A DNA stretch of 64,000 bases from Nitrospira sp. (lineage in GTDB: Bacteria; Nitrospirota; Nitrospiria; Nitrospirales; Nitrospiraceae). Shown piece by piece: positions 1 to 7,812 of the stretch. Both the position numbers and the translations under genes were made by a program. The stretch is taken from assembly GCA_024998565.1 (NCBI GenBank), contig JACOEM010000004.1:62001-126000 (forward strand), in the 5' to 3' direction. Position 1 is the stretch's first letter. The number at the start of each line of letters is the position of its first letter. The notes under the pieces are model-generated. The model had not been told where the DNA came from, made no database searches, and saw only the letters and a program-made list of their open reading frames with translations.

Positions 1-92
1 ATAGGCCCCGTGTCCCGCTTCCAGTACTGTTCTAGGTGCTGCCGCAGAGTGCCTGTGCAATGCGGTCATCCTTCATGGAGGAGGGAGACATC

Positions 93-422
93 ATGGAAAC
101 GGGATCACGTATCAAGTTTGTGTGGGTCATTGTCGTCGGGTTGGGCCTGGCCTTGTCCACTGCGTCCGGGGGACAGGCGCAAGTGATCCATCCCGACCAA
201 ATTATCGGTATTCCCTCCCCGCAAACGGAGATGGGTTTCGGGGAGAGTCCGACATCCTCCGAGCCGTCGGCAAACGACATGGAGAAGGGGTTTGATCGTC
301 AAATGATGGTTCCGGAGAGCGGTGCATCCGGCAGCATGGACATGAACAAGCTGAAGACGCCGGACGCTACCGATGCGGAGAACGCGCGCGAGTCGGACCG
401 CCAATCGTCGGTCTCCTTCTGA
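93..422 (+). CDS. small secreted protein, unknown function
   Basis: A 109-residue protein. The ATG at 93 is chosen because a purine-rich ribosome binding site (GGAGGAGGGAG) lies just before it; upstream in-frame ATGs lack one. Residues 1 to about 30 form a typical signal peptide ending near GGQAQ, so export is likely. The mature part is short, polar and rich in Met, Ser and Asp/Glu, with no Cys and no domain I recognise; it looks disordered. It is followed 36 bases later by another secreted protein gene on the same strand, and the first three genes probably form one unit. I cannot assign a function. Confidence 0.7.
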   Translation: METGSRIKFVWVIVVGLGLALSTASGGQAQVIHPDQIIGIPSPQTEMGFGESPTSSEPSANDMEKGFDRQMMVPESGASGSMDMNKLKTPDATDAENARESDRQSSVSF

Positions 423-458
423 TCCTGGTGGGATCGTGTCATTGAGAGGAGGCGCACC

Positions 459-857
459 ATGAGCATGCAACAGAGAGGCTATCGATTCTGTGCCTTGTCT
501 ATCGGGTTGTGCCTGGGTGTGGTGGTGTGTGCGGCTGCCGCTTTTGCGCAGCAATCGGCATGGGTCGATGAAATCAATAACTCCCTCAACTTCTACAAGA
601 CCAGTTATCCCGGTTCGAATTGGGAACCCTACAGCCAGCGGCTGCAGACCGTGAAAGAGGCGGTGGATCGCGCGGATACCCGGACGGTCAAGTCAGAAAT
701 GGGCAAGTGGTTCAAGATGCTCAGGGCCCGTGAGCAGGGCATCCACGATGTCGCTGCCGACGAGTTGTTCAACTTTGCGTTGATGGTCACGCCGATCCTG
801 GAATACGGCATCACGGTTCCACCGGCCCCCGGCGGAGGCACCGAGCCGGGTTATTGA
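459..857 (+). CDS. secreted helical protein, unknown function
   Basis: A 132-residue protein with a clear signal peptide: hydrophobic residues 11-30, cleavage probably after AFA at 30. GAGAGGAGG precedes the ATG at good distance. The mature part (31-132) is predicted mostly helical, with regular charged and hydrophobic spacing between residues 38 and 105, and ends in a short Pro/Gly tail. There is no Cys in the mature part and no known motif. It sits between two other secreted protein genes. It is probably a periplasmic structural or accessory protein; function unknown. Confidence 0.75.
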   Translation: MSMQQRGYRFCALSIGLCLGVVVCAAAAFAQQSAWVDEINNSLNFYKTSYPGSNWEPYSQRLQTVKEAVDRADTRTVKSEMGKWFKMLRAREQGIHDVAADELFNFALMVTPILEYGITVPPAPGGGTEPGY

Positions 858-897
858 GTCGATGCCTGGATGTGAGTCGGTGCGAAAGGAGGCCGTT

Positions 898-1407
898 ATG
901 AGGTGGAACGCGTGTCTAGCCGTTGCTGCGATCGGGGTCTTCTTCCCGGTGGCGTCAGGATGGGCTGATTCGACCGACAGCCTCCTGATGGGTGTGCGTT
1001 CGGCGGTGAACGGGCATATCGTCAAAATCGAGAGCGGGCTCTTGTTTGTCAAAACTCCCTATGGGCTGCAATTCCGGACGATCAGTCCGAACAAGGCCGA
1101 TCGGGTGGGGCTGCACAATGCTCGGCCCGGCGATGAAGTGTGGTTACTGATCGATTCAGGGAACGTGTTGCTGGACGCGGCCAGGTCGGGTGGTGAACAT
1201 TTTGCCAATCACAAGGTCGTGGCCGGTCGGATCCACTATGCGGACCCCTTCTGGGGAGAGATTCAGATCTCCACGCCTGAGGGATTCGAGCGGTTCGAGG
1301 TCGATGCGCTGGCGGGAAGCAAGCTGTCGGTATTTCAAGAGGGGATGCCGGTGACGATCGAGTTGGACTCCGACAACGTGATGATCGACATACAGTCTGA
1401 TCGGTAG
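898..1407 (+). CDS. secreted beta-rich protein, unknown function
   Basis: A 169-residue protein. The start at 898 has AAAGGAGG seven bases upstream, better than the in-frame codon at 862. Residues 1-22 are a signal peptide ending in GWA. The mature part has two similar stretches that alternate hydrophobic and polar residues (about 35-75 and 95-160), suggesting small OB-like or SH3-like beta barrels, a fold often seen in periplasmic proteins with a repeated 'gkivki... pyG' pattern. No catalytic motif is visible. Third gene of the secreted trio; a strong hairpin follows it. Confidence 0.7.
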   Translation: MRWNACLAVAAIGVFFPVASGWADSTDSLLMGVRSAVNGHIVKIESGLLFVKTPYGLQFRTISPNKADRVGLHNARPGDEVWLLIDSGNVLLDAARSGGEHFANHKVVAGRIHYADPFWGEIQISTPEGFERFEVDALAGSKLSVFQEGMPVTIELDSDNVMIDIQSDR

Positions 1408-1472
1408 TATGACAGGTCGCACCTGTCGTCGCCTTGACTTCATTGTGAGAGGCTCGTACGATTTTTAGCAAT

Positions 1473-1509
1473 GCGCGCTCCTGCCAGGCAATCGCGAGCA
1501 GGAGCGCGC
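1473..1509. terminator. 12-bp perfect inverted repeat, terminator-like
   Basis: The arms GCGCGCTCCTGC (1473-1484) and GCAGGAGCGCGC (1498-1509) are perfectly complementary around a 13-base loop. It lies in the 143-base gap behind the secreted protein gene ending at 1407. There is no U-run after it, so it may be a mRNA-stabilising or Rho-assisted end rather than a classical intrinsic terminator. Confidence 0.45.
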
Positions 1510-1550
1510 GGTTCCCGCAGTCCGCAACGCGAACGCACCAGAGGCGGCTC

Positions 1551-2333
1551 ATGCGACGTCTGCCGTGGATGCTGGCGTGCCTGGTAGCAGCAGGGTGGTT
1601 TTTGGCCTTGCCGTCTGCCCGGGGGCTTGAGTCCTCCTCCGACCGGTCGACTATTCCCTTCCACACCATCCTCGAACTGGAGCAGACGGCTCGTCTGCTG
1701 GCCATCCTGCTCGACTCCGGCCGCGCAGTCGTGAATGACAATCAAACTTTACTAGATGACCCGAACAAGGCACACAAAGGCTTCACGCCGGAGGCTTTTG
1801 AAGGACAGCTACGCGATATGTTCCGTGGCCGAGCCGGCATCAATCTGGATGAGTTGGATGGGAGCGCCTTATCCTCCCGGAGCCGTCGTCTGCTTCAGGA
1901 GCTGGTGTCGGTGAGCAAGCAGGTGATCGCGGATGCTCAAGCGGAACTCAATCGGCAGGGGGCCGGGTTCAAGGGGTTTATTCCGGCCGTGTTCGGAGCG
2001 CGCGTATCCACGCGCTTCACCGCAGTGACGGGGGTGCGACTCAAACAGACGGCCTTGGATCCCCGGAATCCCGCCAATCGGCCTGACTCGTACGAACGGG
2101 TCGCACTGGAAGCGTTTGCGGACTCCGCCTACCCTCGTGAAAAAGTCATCAGTGAAATGGCTGCCAACAGTTCGTCGCTCCGCCTGATGTTTCCTCTCTA
2201 TGCGACGAGACAGTGCCTTGATTGCCATGGCGGTCCGAAGGGGGGACTCGATCGCACGGGCTATCCGAGGGAAGGCCTCACCTTGGGGCAAAACGCCGGG
2301 GCCATTAGCGTGCTGTTGCCGGTCGGAAAATGA
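1551..2333 (+). CDS. DUF3365 (Tll0287-like) haem-binding secreted protein
   Basis: A 260-residue exported protein: signal peptide 1-25, then an alpha-helical Tll0287-like (DUF3365) domain. This family is a PAS-like sensor fold that binds one c-type haem near its C-terminus; here the haem site is CLDCH with Cys222, Cys225 and His226, followed by GGPKGG. The family acts as a redox or gas sensor input, alone or attached to kinases and cyclases. The gene overlaps the next one by 4 bases (ATGA), so it is translationally coupled to the protease/FGE-like fusion, which suggests that the two products work together in the periplasm. A second DUF3365 protein is encoded at 49496-50098. Confidence 0.85.
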   Translation: MRRLPWMLACLVAAGWFLALPSARGLESSSDRSTIPFHTILELEQTARLLAILLDSGRAVVNDNQTLLDDPNKAHKGFTPEAFEGQLRDMFRGRAGINLDELDGSALSSRSRRLLQELVSVSKQVIADAQAELNRQGAGFKGFIPAVFGARVSTRFTAVTGVRLKQTALDPRNPANRPDSYERVALEAFADSAYPREKVISEMAANSSSLRLMFPLYATRQCLDCHGGPKGGLDRTGYPREGLTLGQNAGAISVLLPVGK

Positions 2334-3943
2334 AGATCTACCTGGTCCTGCTTGTCCTGTTGTTCGCGCTCGTCGAAAGTGGACGGGCGAACGAGCGTCC
2401 GCCGTTGCCGGTAGAAAAGCCGGCCGGCAGCGGCGTCATTGTTCATCGTGATGGGTATGTCCTCACGGCCCACCATGTCGTCGCCAATGCGAAGCGGATC
2501 ACGATCGTGACGTCCGGGGAATTTCGGGCGCCCGCCGTGCTGGTGAGCGTGGACGCGGAACACGATCTCGCCTTGCTCAAGGTGGAGACGGTGGGGCTCT
2601 CCGAAGCACTCCTTGGGTATGCCGGCGCTGTGAAGCTGGACCAAGAGGTCATTGCCGTCGGGTTTCAGTTCGGCTTGCGTGAAATCACCATCACCCGTGG
2701 CCACGTGGCTGCCGTCAGGACCAAGGGCGTGCAGCGGGTCTTTCAGGTCGATGCCGCGGTGAATCCCGGTAACAGCGGAGGCCCGGTGTTCAACCGGAAG
2801 GGCGAAGTCGTGGGCATCCTCACCACGAAGTTTACCCATCCGTCCGGGATCGTGCCGGAAGGGATGGCCTTTGCCGTGCCGATCAGTTATGCCACGCCCT
2901 TGTTAGCCAACATCCCGGATTTCGATTTCTCCGCCATCGGCAGGGGGCGGAGGGAGTCACCCAAGGGAAAGGGCAACGGTGATCTGGTCATGGAACTCAC
3001 GCGGACCTCCGTGCGCATCGAAACCCTGCGCATGTCCGAGGGGCCGGCCACGGTCATGCAACCTGCGCCGATGCCTCCGTCTTCTGACGGCCGGCGCAGT
3101 GCGCAGCCGTCTGTCACCCATGTGCCGGTGCCGTCCGCTCGCGTCCATGAACCGGTTCCCCTGGCCGGAGACGAATCTATTGATCGCGTGAATGCTCAAC
3201 TGCTGGCAAGCCAGCAGGAAGAACTCAAGCGACTTGTCGATCAAGGCCTGACACCTCCCGGCGAGATGGTGTTGATTCCCGCCGGCGAGTTCCTCATGGG
3301 CATGGAGGATGGTTTGCCCGATGCCCGTCCGATCCATCGGTTGTCTATGAGTGCCTATTGGATCGACCGGCATGGAGTGACGAACGGGCAGTACCGGGCC
3401 TGTGTGGAGGGGGGGGCCTGTCTGATTCCGAAAGTGCGCGATGCCTTCGACGATCCGCAGCGAGCCCAATTCCCGGTGACCAATGTCACCTGGTCCCAAG
3501 CCCGGGCCTATTGTCAGTGGGTCGGTAAACGATTGCCGACGGAGGCGGAATGGGAAAAGGCGGCGCGGGGAATCGACGGCCGGCGCTATCCCTGGGGCAA
3601 CAGCGACGAGGTGATTCAGAAAAGCCGGGTCAAGCTGACGGACGGGAATTCCGCCAATGGCGTCGATCCGTTGGGCCTGCCCTCGGTCTCCGCGTCACCC
3701 TACGGCGTGCTCGGCATGATCGGGATGGTGTCGGAATGGGTGAAGGACTGGTATGCGGAGGATTTTTACCGCACCTCGCCGGCCCGGGATCCGCAAGGGC
3801 CGCTGCGCGGGACGTTTCGTGTCTTGCGAGGCGGCAGTTGGATGGAGCGGCCCCTCGAGTTGCGCGCCAGCTACCGGGCCTGGGACGAGATGACGTACTG
3901 GGGGCCGACGTTAGGATTTCGTTGCGCGACCGACGTCCCCTAA
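2330..3943 (+). CDS. trypsin-like serine protease fused to FGE-sulfatase-like domain
   Basis: A 537-residue exported protein. Residues 1-20 are a signal peptide. Residues 30-195 are an HtrA/Do-type trypsin fold with the triad His49 (TAHHVV), Asp79 (EHDLALLKV) and Ser149 (NPGNSGGP). A Pro-rich linker (about 215-300) leads to a formylglycine-generating-enzyme-like domain from about 310 to 535, recognised from IPAGEFLMG, a LPTEAEWEKAARG motif, YPWGN and a RGGSW ... GFRC end. The Cys pair that does catalysis in true FGE is absent: after GGSW there is no Cys until GFRC. The domain is therefore more likely a binding or lectin-like module than an enzyme. There is no PDZ domain. The start overlaps the DUF3365 gene. 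Confidence 0.85.
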   Translation: MKIYLVLLVLLFALVESGRANERPPLPVEKPAGSGVIVHRDGYVLTAHHVVANAKRITIVTSGEFRAPAVLVSVDAEHDLALLKVETVGLSEALLGYAGAVKLDQEVIAVGFQFGLREITITRGHVAAVRTKGVQRVFQVDAAVNPGNSGGPVFNRKGEVVGILTTKFTHPSGIVPEGMAFAVPISYATPLLANIPDFDFSAIGRGRRESPKGKGNGDLVMELTRTSVRIETLRMSEGPATVMQPAPMPPSSDGRRSAQPSVTHVPVPSARVHEPVPLAGDESIDRVNAQLLASQQEELKRLVDQGLTPPGEMVLIPAGEFLMGMEDGLPDARPIHRLSMSAYWIDRHGVTNGQYRACVEGGACLIPKVRDAFDDPQRAQFPVTNVTWSQARAYCQWVGKRLPTEAEWEKAARGIDGRRYPWGNSDEVIQKSRVKLTDGNSANGVDPLGLPSVSASPYGVLGMIGMVSEWVKDWYAEDFYRTSPARDPQGPLRGTFRVLRGGSWMERPLELRASYRAWDEMTYWGPTLGFRCATDVP

Positions 3944-3989
3944 CCCGGAAGATTCCTGACTGCCTGCTCCGCCGTCCGATCCTCTTGCC

Positions 3990-4143
3990 CGGCGGGGCTT
4001 TTCTCGCTCGGCCTCCTCGACGGACTCCAAGTACGCCTGCGTCGGCCTCACTTGCGAGAAGCCCCGGCGGGCTTCGGTCTCGAACGTCTCGCGACGGCCC
4101 TCAGGAATCTCATCCGGGCCAGCCGGGTGCTGAAAAAGGCCCC
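3990..4143. repeat. degenerate copy of intergenic stem-loop repeat (candidate)
   Basis: The 3944-4189 gap is C-rich and carries no convincing gene. Segment 3998-4060 shares phrases with the repeat at 25347-25480 (TCTCGCTC, then AGTACGCCT, then GGCC) in the same order, and 4127-4143 (GTGCTGAAAAAGGCC) resembles that repeat's outer arm in reverse. The similarity is partial and was judged by eye, so this is only a candidate. Confidence 0.3.
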
Positions 4144-4189
4144 CTCTAGCCCCCTTTCCCTCCGGTTCATTCTCACGTACGATAGCCCG

Positions 4190-4228
4190 ATGGTCGGCGC
4201 GCTTTTGATCGTGCAATCGCCTTCATGA
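4190..4228 (+). other. possible 12-codon leader peptide before the cyclase
   Basis: A 12-codon frame (MVGALLIVQSPS) ends with TGA overlapping the ATG of the CHASE2 cyclase (ATGA). A TACGAT hexamer at 4178-4183 stands exactly 6 bases before its ATG, the same spacing as other likely leaderless genes in this window. The cyclase itself has no Shine-Dalgarno sequence, so coupling through this short frame would explain its translation. It could equally be chance. Confidence 0.25.
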
Positions 4229-6363
4229 CCTCCACTCCCTTTCGAAAGAAAATCCTGTCGGCGGTCGCAGTGGGCCTGACGGTGTTCGCCCTCGTGGCCG
4301 GGCTCAGTACCTCCCGCTGGTTCGAGGTCGCAGAACTCAAGGCGCTGGATCATTTGGTCCGACGCTACGCGGATCCTGCCAAAGCCGATTCGAATCTTGT
4401 GTTACTCGCCATCGATGAATCGAGCCTCGAGGCATTCGGGCGCTGGCCCTGGCCTCGCGATCGGTTCGGCTACGTCGTGCGGTATCTCAAACAAGCGGGC
4501 GCCAGAGCCGTCGTGTTCGATGTGATGTTCTTCGAGGCGGACGAGAATGCGGAAGAATTCGACCAGTCGTTTGCCGATGATTTGAAGGCGGCAGGCAACG
4601 TGTTCCTGCCGATGCTGTTCCAGGCTGAGCCCGCTGCCATTCCGCCTGAGGCGCAGCCTCGCGCCACGCTCACGGTGGAGTCGTCTGGTGCGGGGCCCGC
4701 GCCGGATACTTATGCCGGAGTGAAACTGCCGATTCCGGTGCTGGCACAACAGGCACGCGGGCTGGGTGTCATCAATCTGTCTGCCGACGCCGACGGCCCG
4801 ACAAGGCGGGTGCCTTTGCTGGGGCAAGTCAACGGCAAGGTCGTGCCGCATCTCTCGGTAGCGGTCGCGCAATACCTGCTCGGCGCCGACCGGCTCTCGA
4901 TGCGTGACGGGCGTCTGCAGATCGGCGCCCACCACGTTCCATTGGAGACCGACGGCAGCCTGTTGATTGACTGGCATGGATCCCTGGAGCAGACCTACCA
5001 TGCGAAGAGGTATTCCATCGGACGGGTGTTGCAAGCCTTCGCGCAGCAGGCGAAAGGCGAACGGCCGTCGCTGGATCCGACGCTGTTCAAGGACAAGGTG
5101 GTGTTTATCGCCGGTACAGCGGCGGGGCTCTACGATCTTCGTGTCACGCCGTTCTCTGCTGCCACGCCGGGCGTGCTCATTCATATGGCGGCGTTGGACA
5201 ATCTCCTGCACGGGCAAGGTTTACAAGCCGCTCCGAGGTGGTTCTCGCTGACGACCATCCTGCTGCTCTGTCTGGCTTCTGCCGGTACCTTCATGTTGTT
5301 CCGTTCCTACCCGGTCAAGTTTGGCGTCACGATCGGACTGGCGGTGGCCTACTATGGATTAGTCGTGCATGCGTTTGCCGGGCACGAGTGGTGGCTGGAG
5401 CTGGTGTTTCCGGAAGCGGCGCTGGCGTTGACATTCGGCACGGCCGCGACCGTCGAATATGTGACCGAAGGCAAGCAGCGCCGTCTCATGCGCGCGGCCT
5501 TCGACAAGTACATGTCGTCCGAGGTGGTCGAGGAGATCATGCGGAATCCCGAGGCCATCAAGCTTGGCGGGGAGAAAAAAGAAATCACGATCTTTTTTTC
5601 CGACATCGCAGGCTTTACGACAATCTCGGAAAAGATGTCTCCCGAAGACCTCGTGACGTTGCTCAATCGCTATCTGTCGGCGATGACGACCATCATCAAG
5701 ACCACCCATCGTGGCAATGTGAACAAGTATCTCGGCGACGGGATCATGGCATTGTTCGGCGCGCCGCTGGACGACCCGAAGCATGCCTCGCTGGCCTGTT
5801 ACGCTGCGCTGGACTGTCAGGTCGAGTTGGCCCGTCTCAGGGAAGTGTGGAAGCGGGAGGGGCTTCCGGAGATCGGCGCCAGGATCGGCCTCAATTCGGG
5901 CCCCTGCATCGTGGGCAACATGGGGTCCGAAGAACGAATGGAATATACGGTGACCGGCGATAGTGTGAACCTGGCTTCTCGTCTGGAGGGGGCCAGCAAG
6001 TATTACGACACGCTGATTCTGATCGGCCAGCGGACGGCCGAACTGGCGAAGAACGACATTGAAGTGCGGGAGATCGATCTGCTACGAGTGAAAGGGAAAA
6101 AAGAGCCGGTCGTCGTGTTCGAACTGTTGGCCCGCAAGGGGCAGCTGGATGACAAGAAGCGGCGCGTGATCGCAGTGTATCTGGAAGGACTGACGGCCTA
6201 TAAGATGCGGAATTTTTCAACCGCTTGTGCCAGGTTTTCAGAAGCCGTTGCGCTGGATCCGTCGGATGGGCCTTCGCGGGTCTACCTGGAACGATCCACG
6301 AATTATCGACAGATGCCCCCGCCTGGAGAGTGGGACGGCGTCTATGAAATGACCTCAAAATAA
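4225..6363 (+). CDS. CHASE2-domain adenylate/guanylate cyclase
   Basis: A 712-residue membrane sensor that makes cyclic nucleotide. One N-terminal TM helix (about 9-28), an extracytoplasmic CHASE2 domain (about 35-330), then three TM helices (about 335-410), then a class III cyclase domain (about 450-630) and a short TPR-like C-terminal helix pair. Metal-binding aspartates are in FSDIAGFT (Asp459) and KYLGDGIMALFG (Asp505); the transition-state Asn and Arg are in TGDSVNLASRLE. All needed residues are present, so it should be active. Substrate (ATP more likely than GTP) is inferred from the family. It follows the haem-protein/protease pair; no Shine-Dalgarno is seen. Confidence 0.92.
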   Translation: MTSTPFRKKILSAVAVGLTVFALVAGLSTSRWFEVAELKALDHLVRRYADPAKADSNLVLLAIDESSLEAFGRWPWPRDRFGYVVRYLKQAGARAVVFDVMFFEADENAEEFDQSFADDLKAAGNVFLPMLFQAEPAAIPPEAQPRATLTVESSGAGPAPDTYAGVKLPIPVLAQQARGLGVINLSADADGPTRRVPLLGQVNGKVVPHLSVAVAQYLLGADRLSMRDGRLQIGAHHVPLETDGSLLIDWHGSLEQTYHAKRYSIGRVLQAFAQQAKGERPSLDPTLFKDKVVFIAGTAAGLYDLRVTPFSAATPGVLIHMAALDNLLHGQGLQAAPRWFSLTTILLLCLASAGTFMLFRSYPVKFGVTIGLAVAYYGLVVHAFAGHEWWLELVFPEAALALTFGTAATVEYVTEGKQRRLMRAAFDKYMSSEVVEEIMRNPEAIKLGGEKKEITIFFSDIAGFTTISEKMSPEDLVTLLNRYLSAMTTIIKTTHRGNVNKYLGDGIMALFGAPLDDPKHASLACYAALDCQVELARLREVWKREGLPEIGARIGLNSGPCIVGNMGSEERMEYTVTGDSVNLASRLEGASKYYDTLILIGQRTAELAKNDIEVREIDLLRVKGKKEPVVVFELLARKGQLDDKKRRVIAVYLEGLTAYKMRNFSTACARFSEAVALDPSDGPSRVYLERSTNYRQMPPPGEWDGVYEMTSK

Positions 6364-6389
6364 GTGGCAGTGCCGAGGGGGAGGAAGCT

Positions 6390-6902
6390 GTGACAGCACC
6401 ACGATCGTTTTGGATTCCGCTCATCGCCCTGTGGATCGGTCTGTTCGCCTGGGGGACGGAAGCCTGGGCCGAAACCGTCTACGTGCAAGCCAAGACGGCT
6501 CAACTGCGCGCAGGAAAAACCTCGCTGGATGCCGTGGTCGGGAATGTAAAGTTCGGCGAGTCGCTGGAGGTGGTCGGTCGAGATGGAAGCTGGATGGAGG
6601 TCAAAACTTCAGCCGGCGCACGGGGATGGATCTTCGCCAACAAAACGTCCACATCGAAACCGTCAGGGAGCAACGACACCTTGGCGCGGCTGGGTCAGAG
6701 TATGCGGGGCGGAGACGCATCCGCGACCACCGCGTCGGCGGGAGCCAGAGGGCTGGACAAGGCGTCCGAGGGGTATGCCAACCGTGCCGGCGTGTCCGCG
6801 CGGGATCGGGAGGTAGTGGATCGCATGACGGCCTATCAAATCCCCGACCAGGACGTCGAAGAGTTCATGCGGGAAGGAGGCCTGGGCGAATATGCAAAAT
6901 AA
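6390..6902 (+). CDS. secreted bacterial SH3-domain protein
   Basis: A 170-residue protein starting with GTG at 6390 behind GGGGGAGG. Signal peptide 1-27 (cleavage after AWA), then an SH3b domain from about 28 to 92 with the typical LRAGKTSLDAVVGNVKFG and GSWMEVKT ... GWIF pattern. SH3b domains bind peptidoglycan or act as protein docking modules. The rest (95-170) is Gly/Ser/Ala-rich and then helical. The stop overlaps the start of the M48 protease gene by 11 bases, so the two are coupled and the product may target or regulate that protease. Confidence 0.85.
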   Translation: MTAPRSFWIPLIALWIGLFAWGTEAWAETVYVQAKTAQLRAGKTSLDAVVGNVKFGESLEVVGRDGSWMEVKTSAGARGWIFANKTSTSKPSGSNDTLARLGQSMRGGDASATTASAGARGLDKASEGYANRAGVSARDREVVDRMTAYQIPDQDVEEFMREGGLGEYAK

Positions 6903-7758
6903 CAGGATCTGGACGGCGAGCCTGATGGCGCTCTCGATGGCGGTGGCTGGTTGTGCGGAAGTGCAGCGGGCTGCCGAGGATGTCGCGCGACAATCCGGCA
7001 ATCCCCGATTGGCCGGCGCAATCCATGGCGCAGGCAATGTCGTCGGCAGTCTGTTTCCCATCGGTTACGAGGAAGAGTCGTCGATCGGGCAGGCGATAGC
7101 CCTGCAAGTCGTGGCGCGATACGGCGGTGTCGTGGATCAGCCTGAGTTAGTCCGTTATGTGAACCTGGTGGGGAGGGCGGTGGCCAACACATCCGACCGG
7201 CCCGATATCCCATATCGGGTCGCCATTCTGGATCACGAGTCGATCAATGCGTTTGCCGCGCCTGCCGGGTATATTTTTGTGACGCGGGGTCTGCTCAAGC
7301 AAATTAAGAATGAAGCGGAACTCGCCGCCGTTCTGGGGCATGAAATTGCGCACGTGAGCGAAAAGCATATTCTTGACGTGATTCAACGCAGCAAGCGCCT
7401 GGCCGGGGTCACCGAAGCCGGCCTCTCCTATGCGACGAGTAATCCGGCTGCGTTCAAGGGCGTCATCGACGGCGCCGTCAAGAAGCTGCTCGATGAAGGG
7501 CTGGATCAGGAGAAAGAAACCGACGCCGATACGGTCGGTGAAGTGTTCGCCGCGCGGGTCGGATACGATGCGGAGGCCTATGTGGGCCTCCTGACGCGGT
7601 TGCGCGATCTCAAGGGCGATGACCGTGCGCTGTTTAAGACCCATCCCAACTTTTCCGCGCGGATCGAGGCCGTGCAGAAGACCATTCGCACCAAGCATCT
7701 TGCCTCCAACGGCCTGGTGTTGCAGGAACGGTTTGCCCGCATGATCAAGCGTGTCTAG
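6892..7758 (+). CDS. M48-family zinc metalloprotease lipoprotein
   Basis: A 288-residue protein with a lipoprotein signal (lipobox AVAGC, Cys21). The zinc site is HEIAH at residues 150-154 (H-E-x-x-H) with the third ligand in EKETDADTVG near 210. This matches peptidase M48, subfamily of YcaL/BepA-like periplasmic proteases that degrade misassembled outer-membrane proteins, though without the C-terminal TPR domain of BepA. It shares 11 bases with the SH3 gene. Its stop codon TAG is also the first three bases of a degenerate copy of the intergenic repeat. Confidence 0.9.
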   Translation: MQNNRIWTASLMALSMAVAGCAEVQRAAEDVARQSGNPRLAGAIHGAGNVVGSLFPIGYEEESSIGQAIALQVVARYGGVVDQPELVRYVNLVGRAVANTSDRPDIPYRVAILDHESINAFAAPAGYIFVTRGLLKQIKNEAELAAVLGHEIAHVSEKHILDVIQRSKRLAGVTEAGLSYATSNPAAFKGVIDGAVKKLLDEGLDQEKETDADTVGEVFAARVGYDAEAYVGLLTRLRDLKGDDRALFKTHPNFSARIEAVQKTIRTKHLASNGLVLQERFARMIKRV

Positions 7759-7807
7759 CAGGCGGCTGAAACAGGCTGCCAGCGGCGTTCTCGCGGCGTT
7801 CAGGGGC
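7756..7807 (+). repeat. partial copy of the TAGCAGGC stem-loop repeat
   Basis: The segment begins TAGCAGGCGGCTGAAACAG and runs to GTTCTCGCGGCG, matching the left half of the repeat at 25347-25480 with a few changes. The first TAG is the stop codon of the M48 protease gene. The right arm is missing, so this copy is truncated. Confidence 0.5.
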
Positions 7808-7812
7808 CGTCC

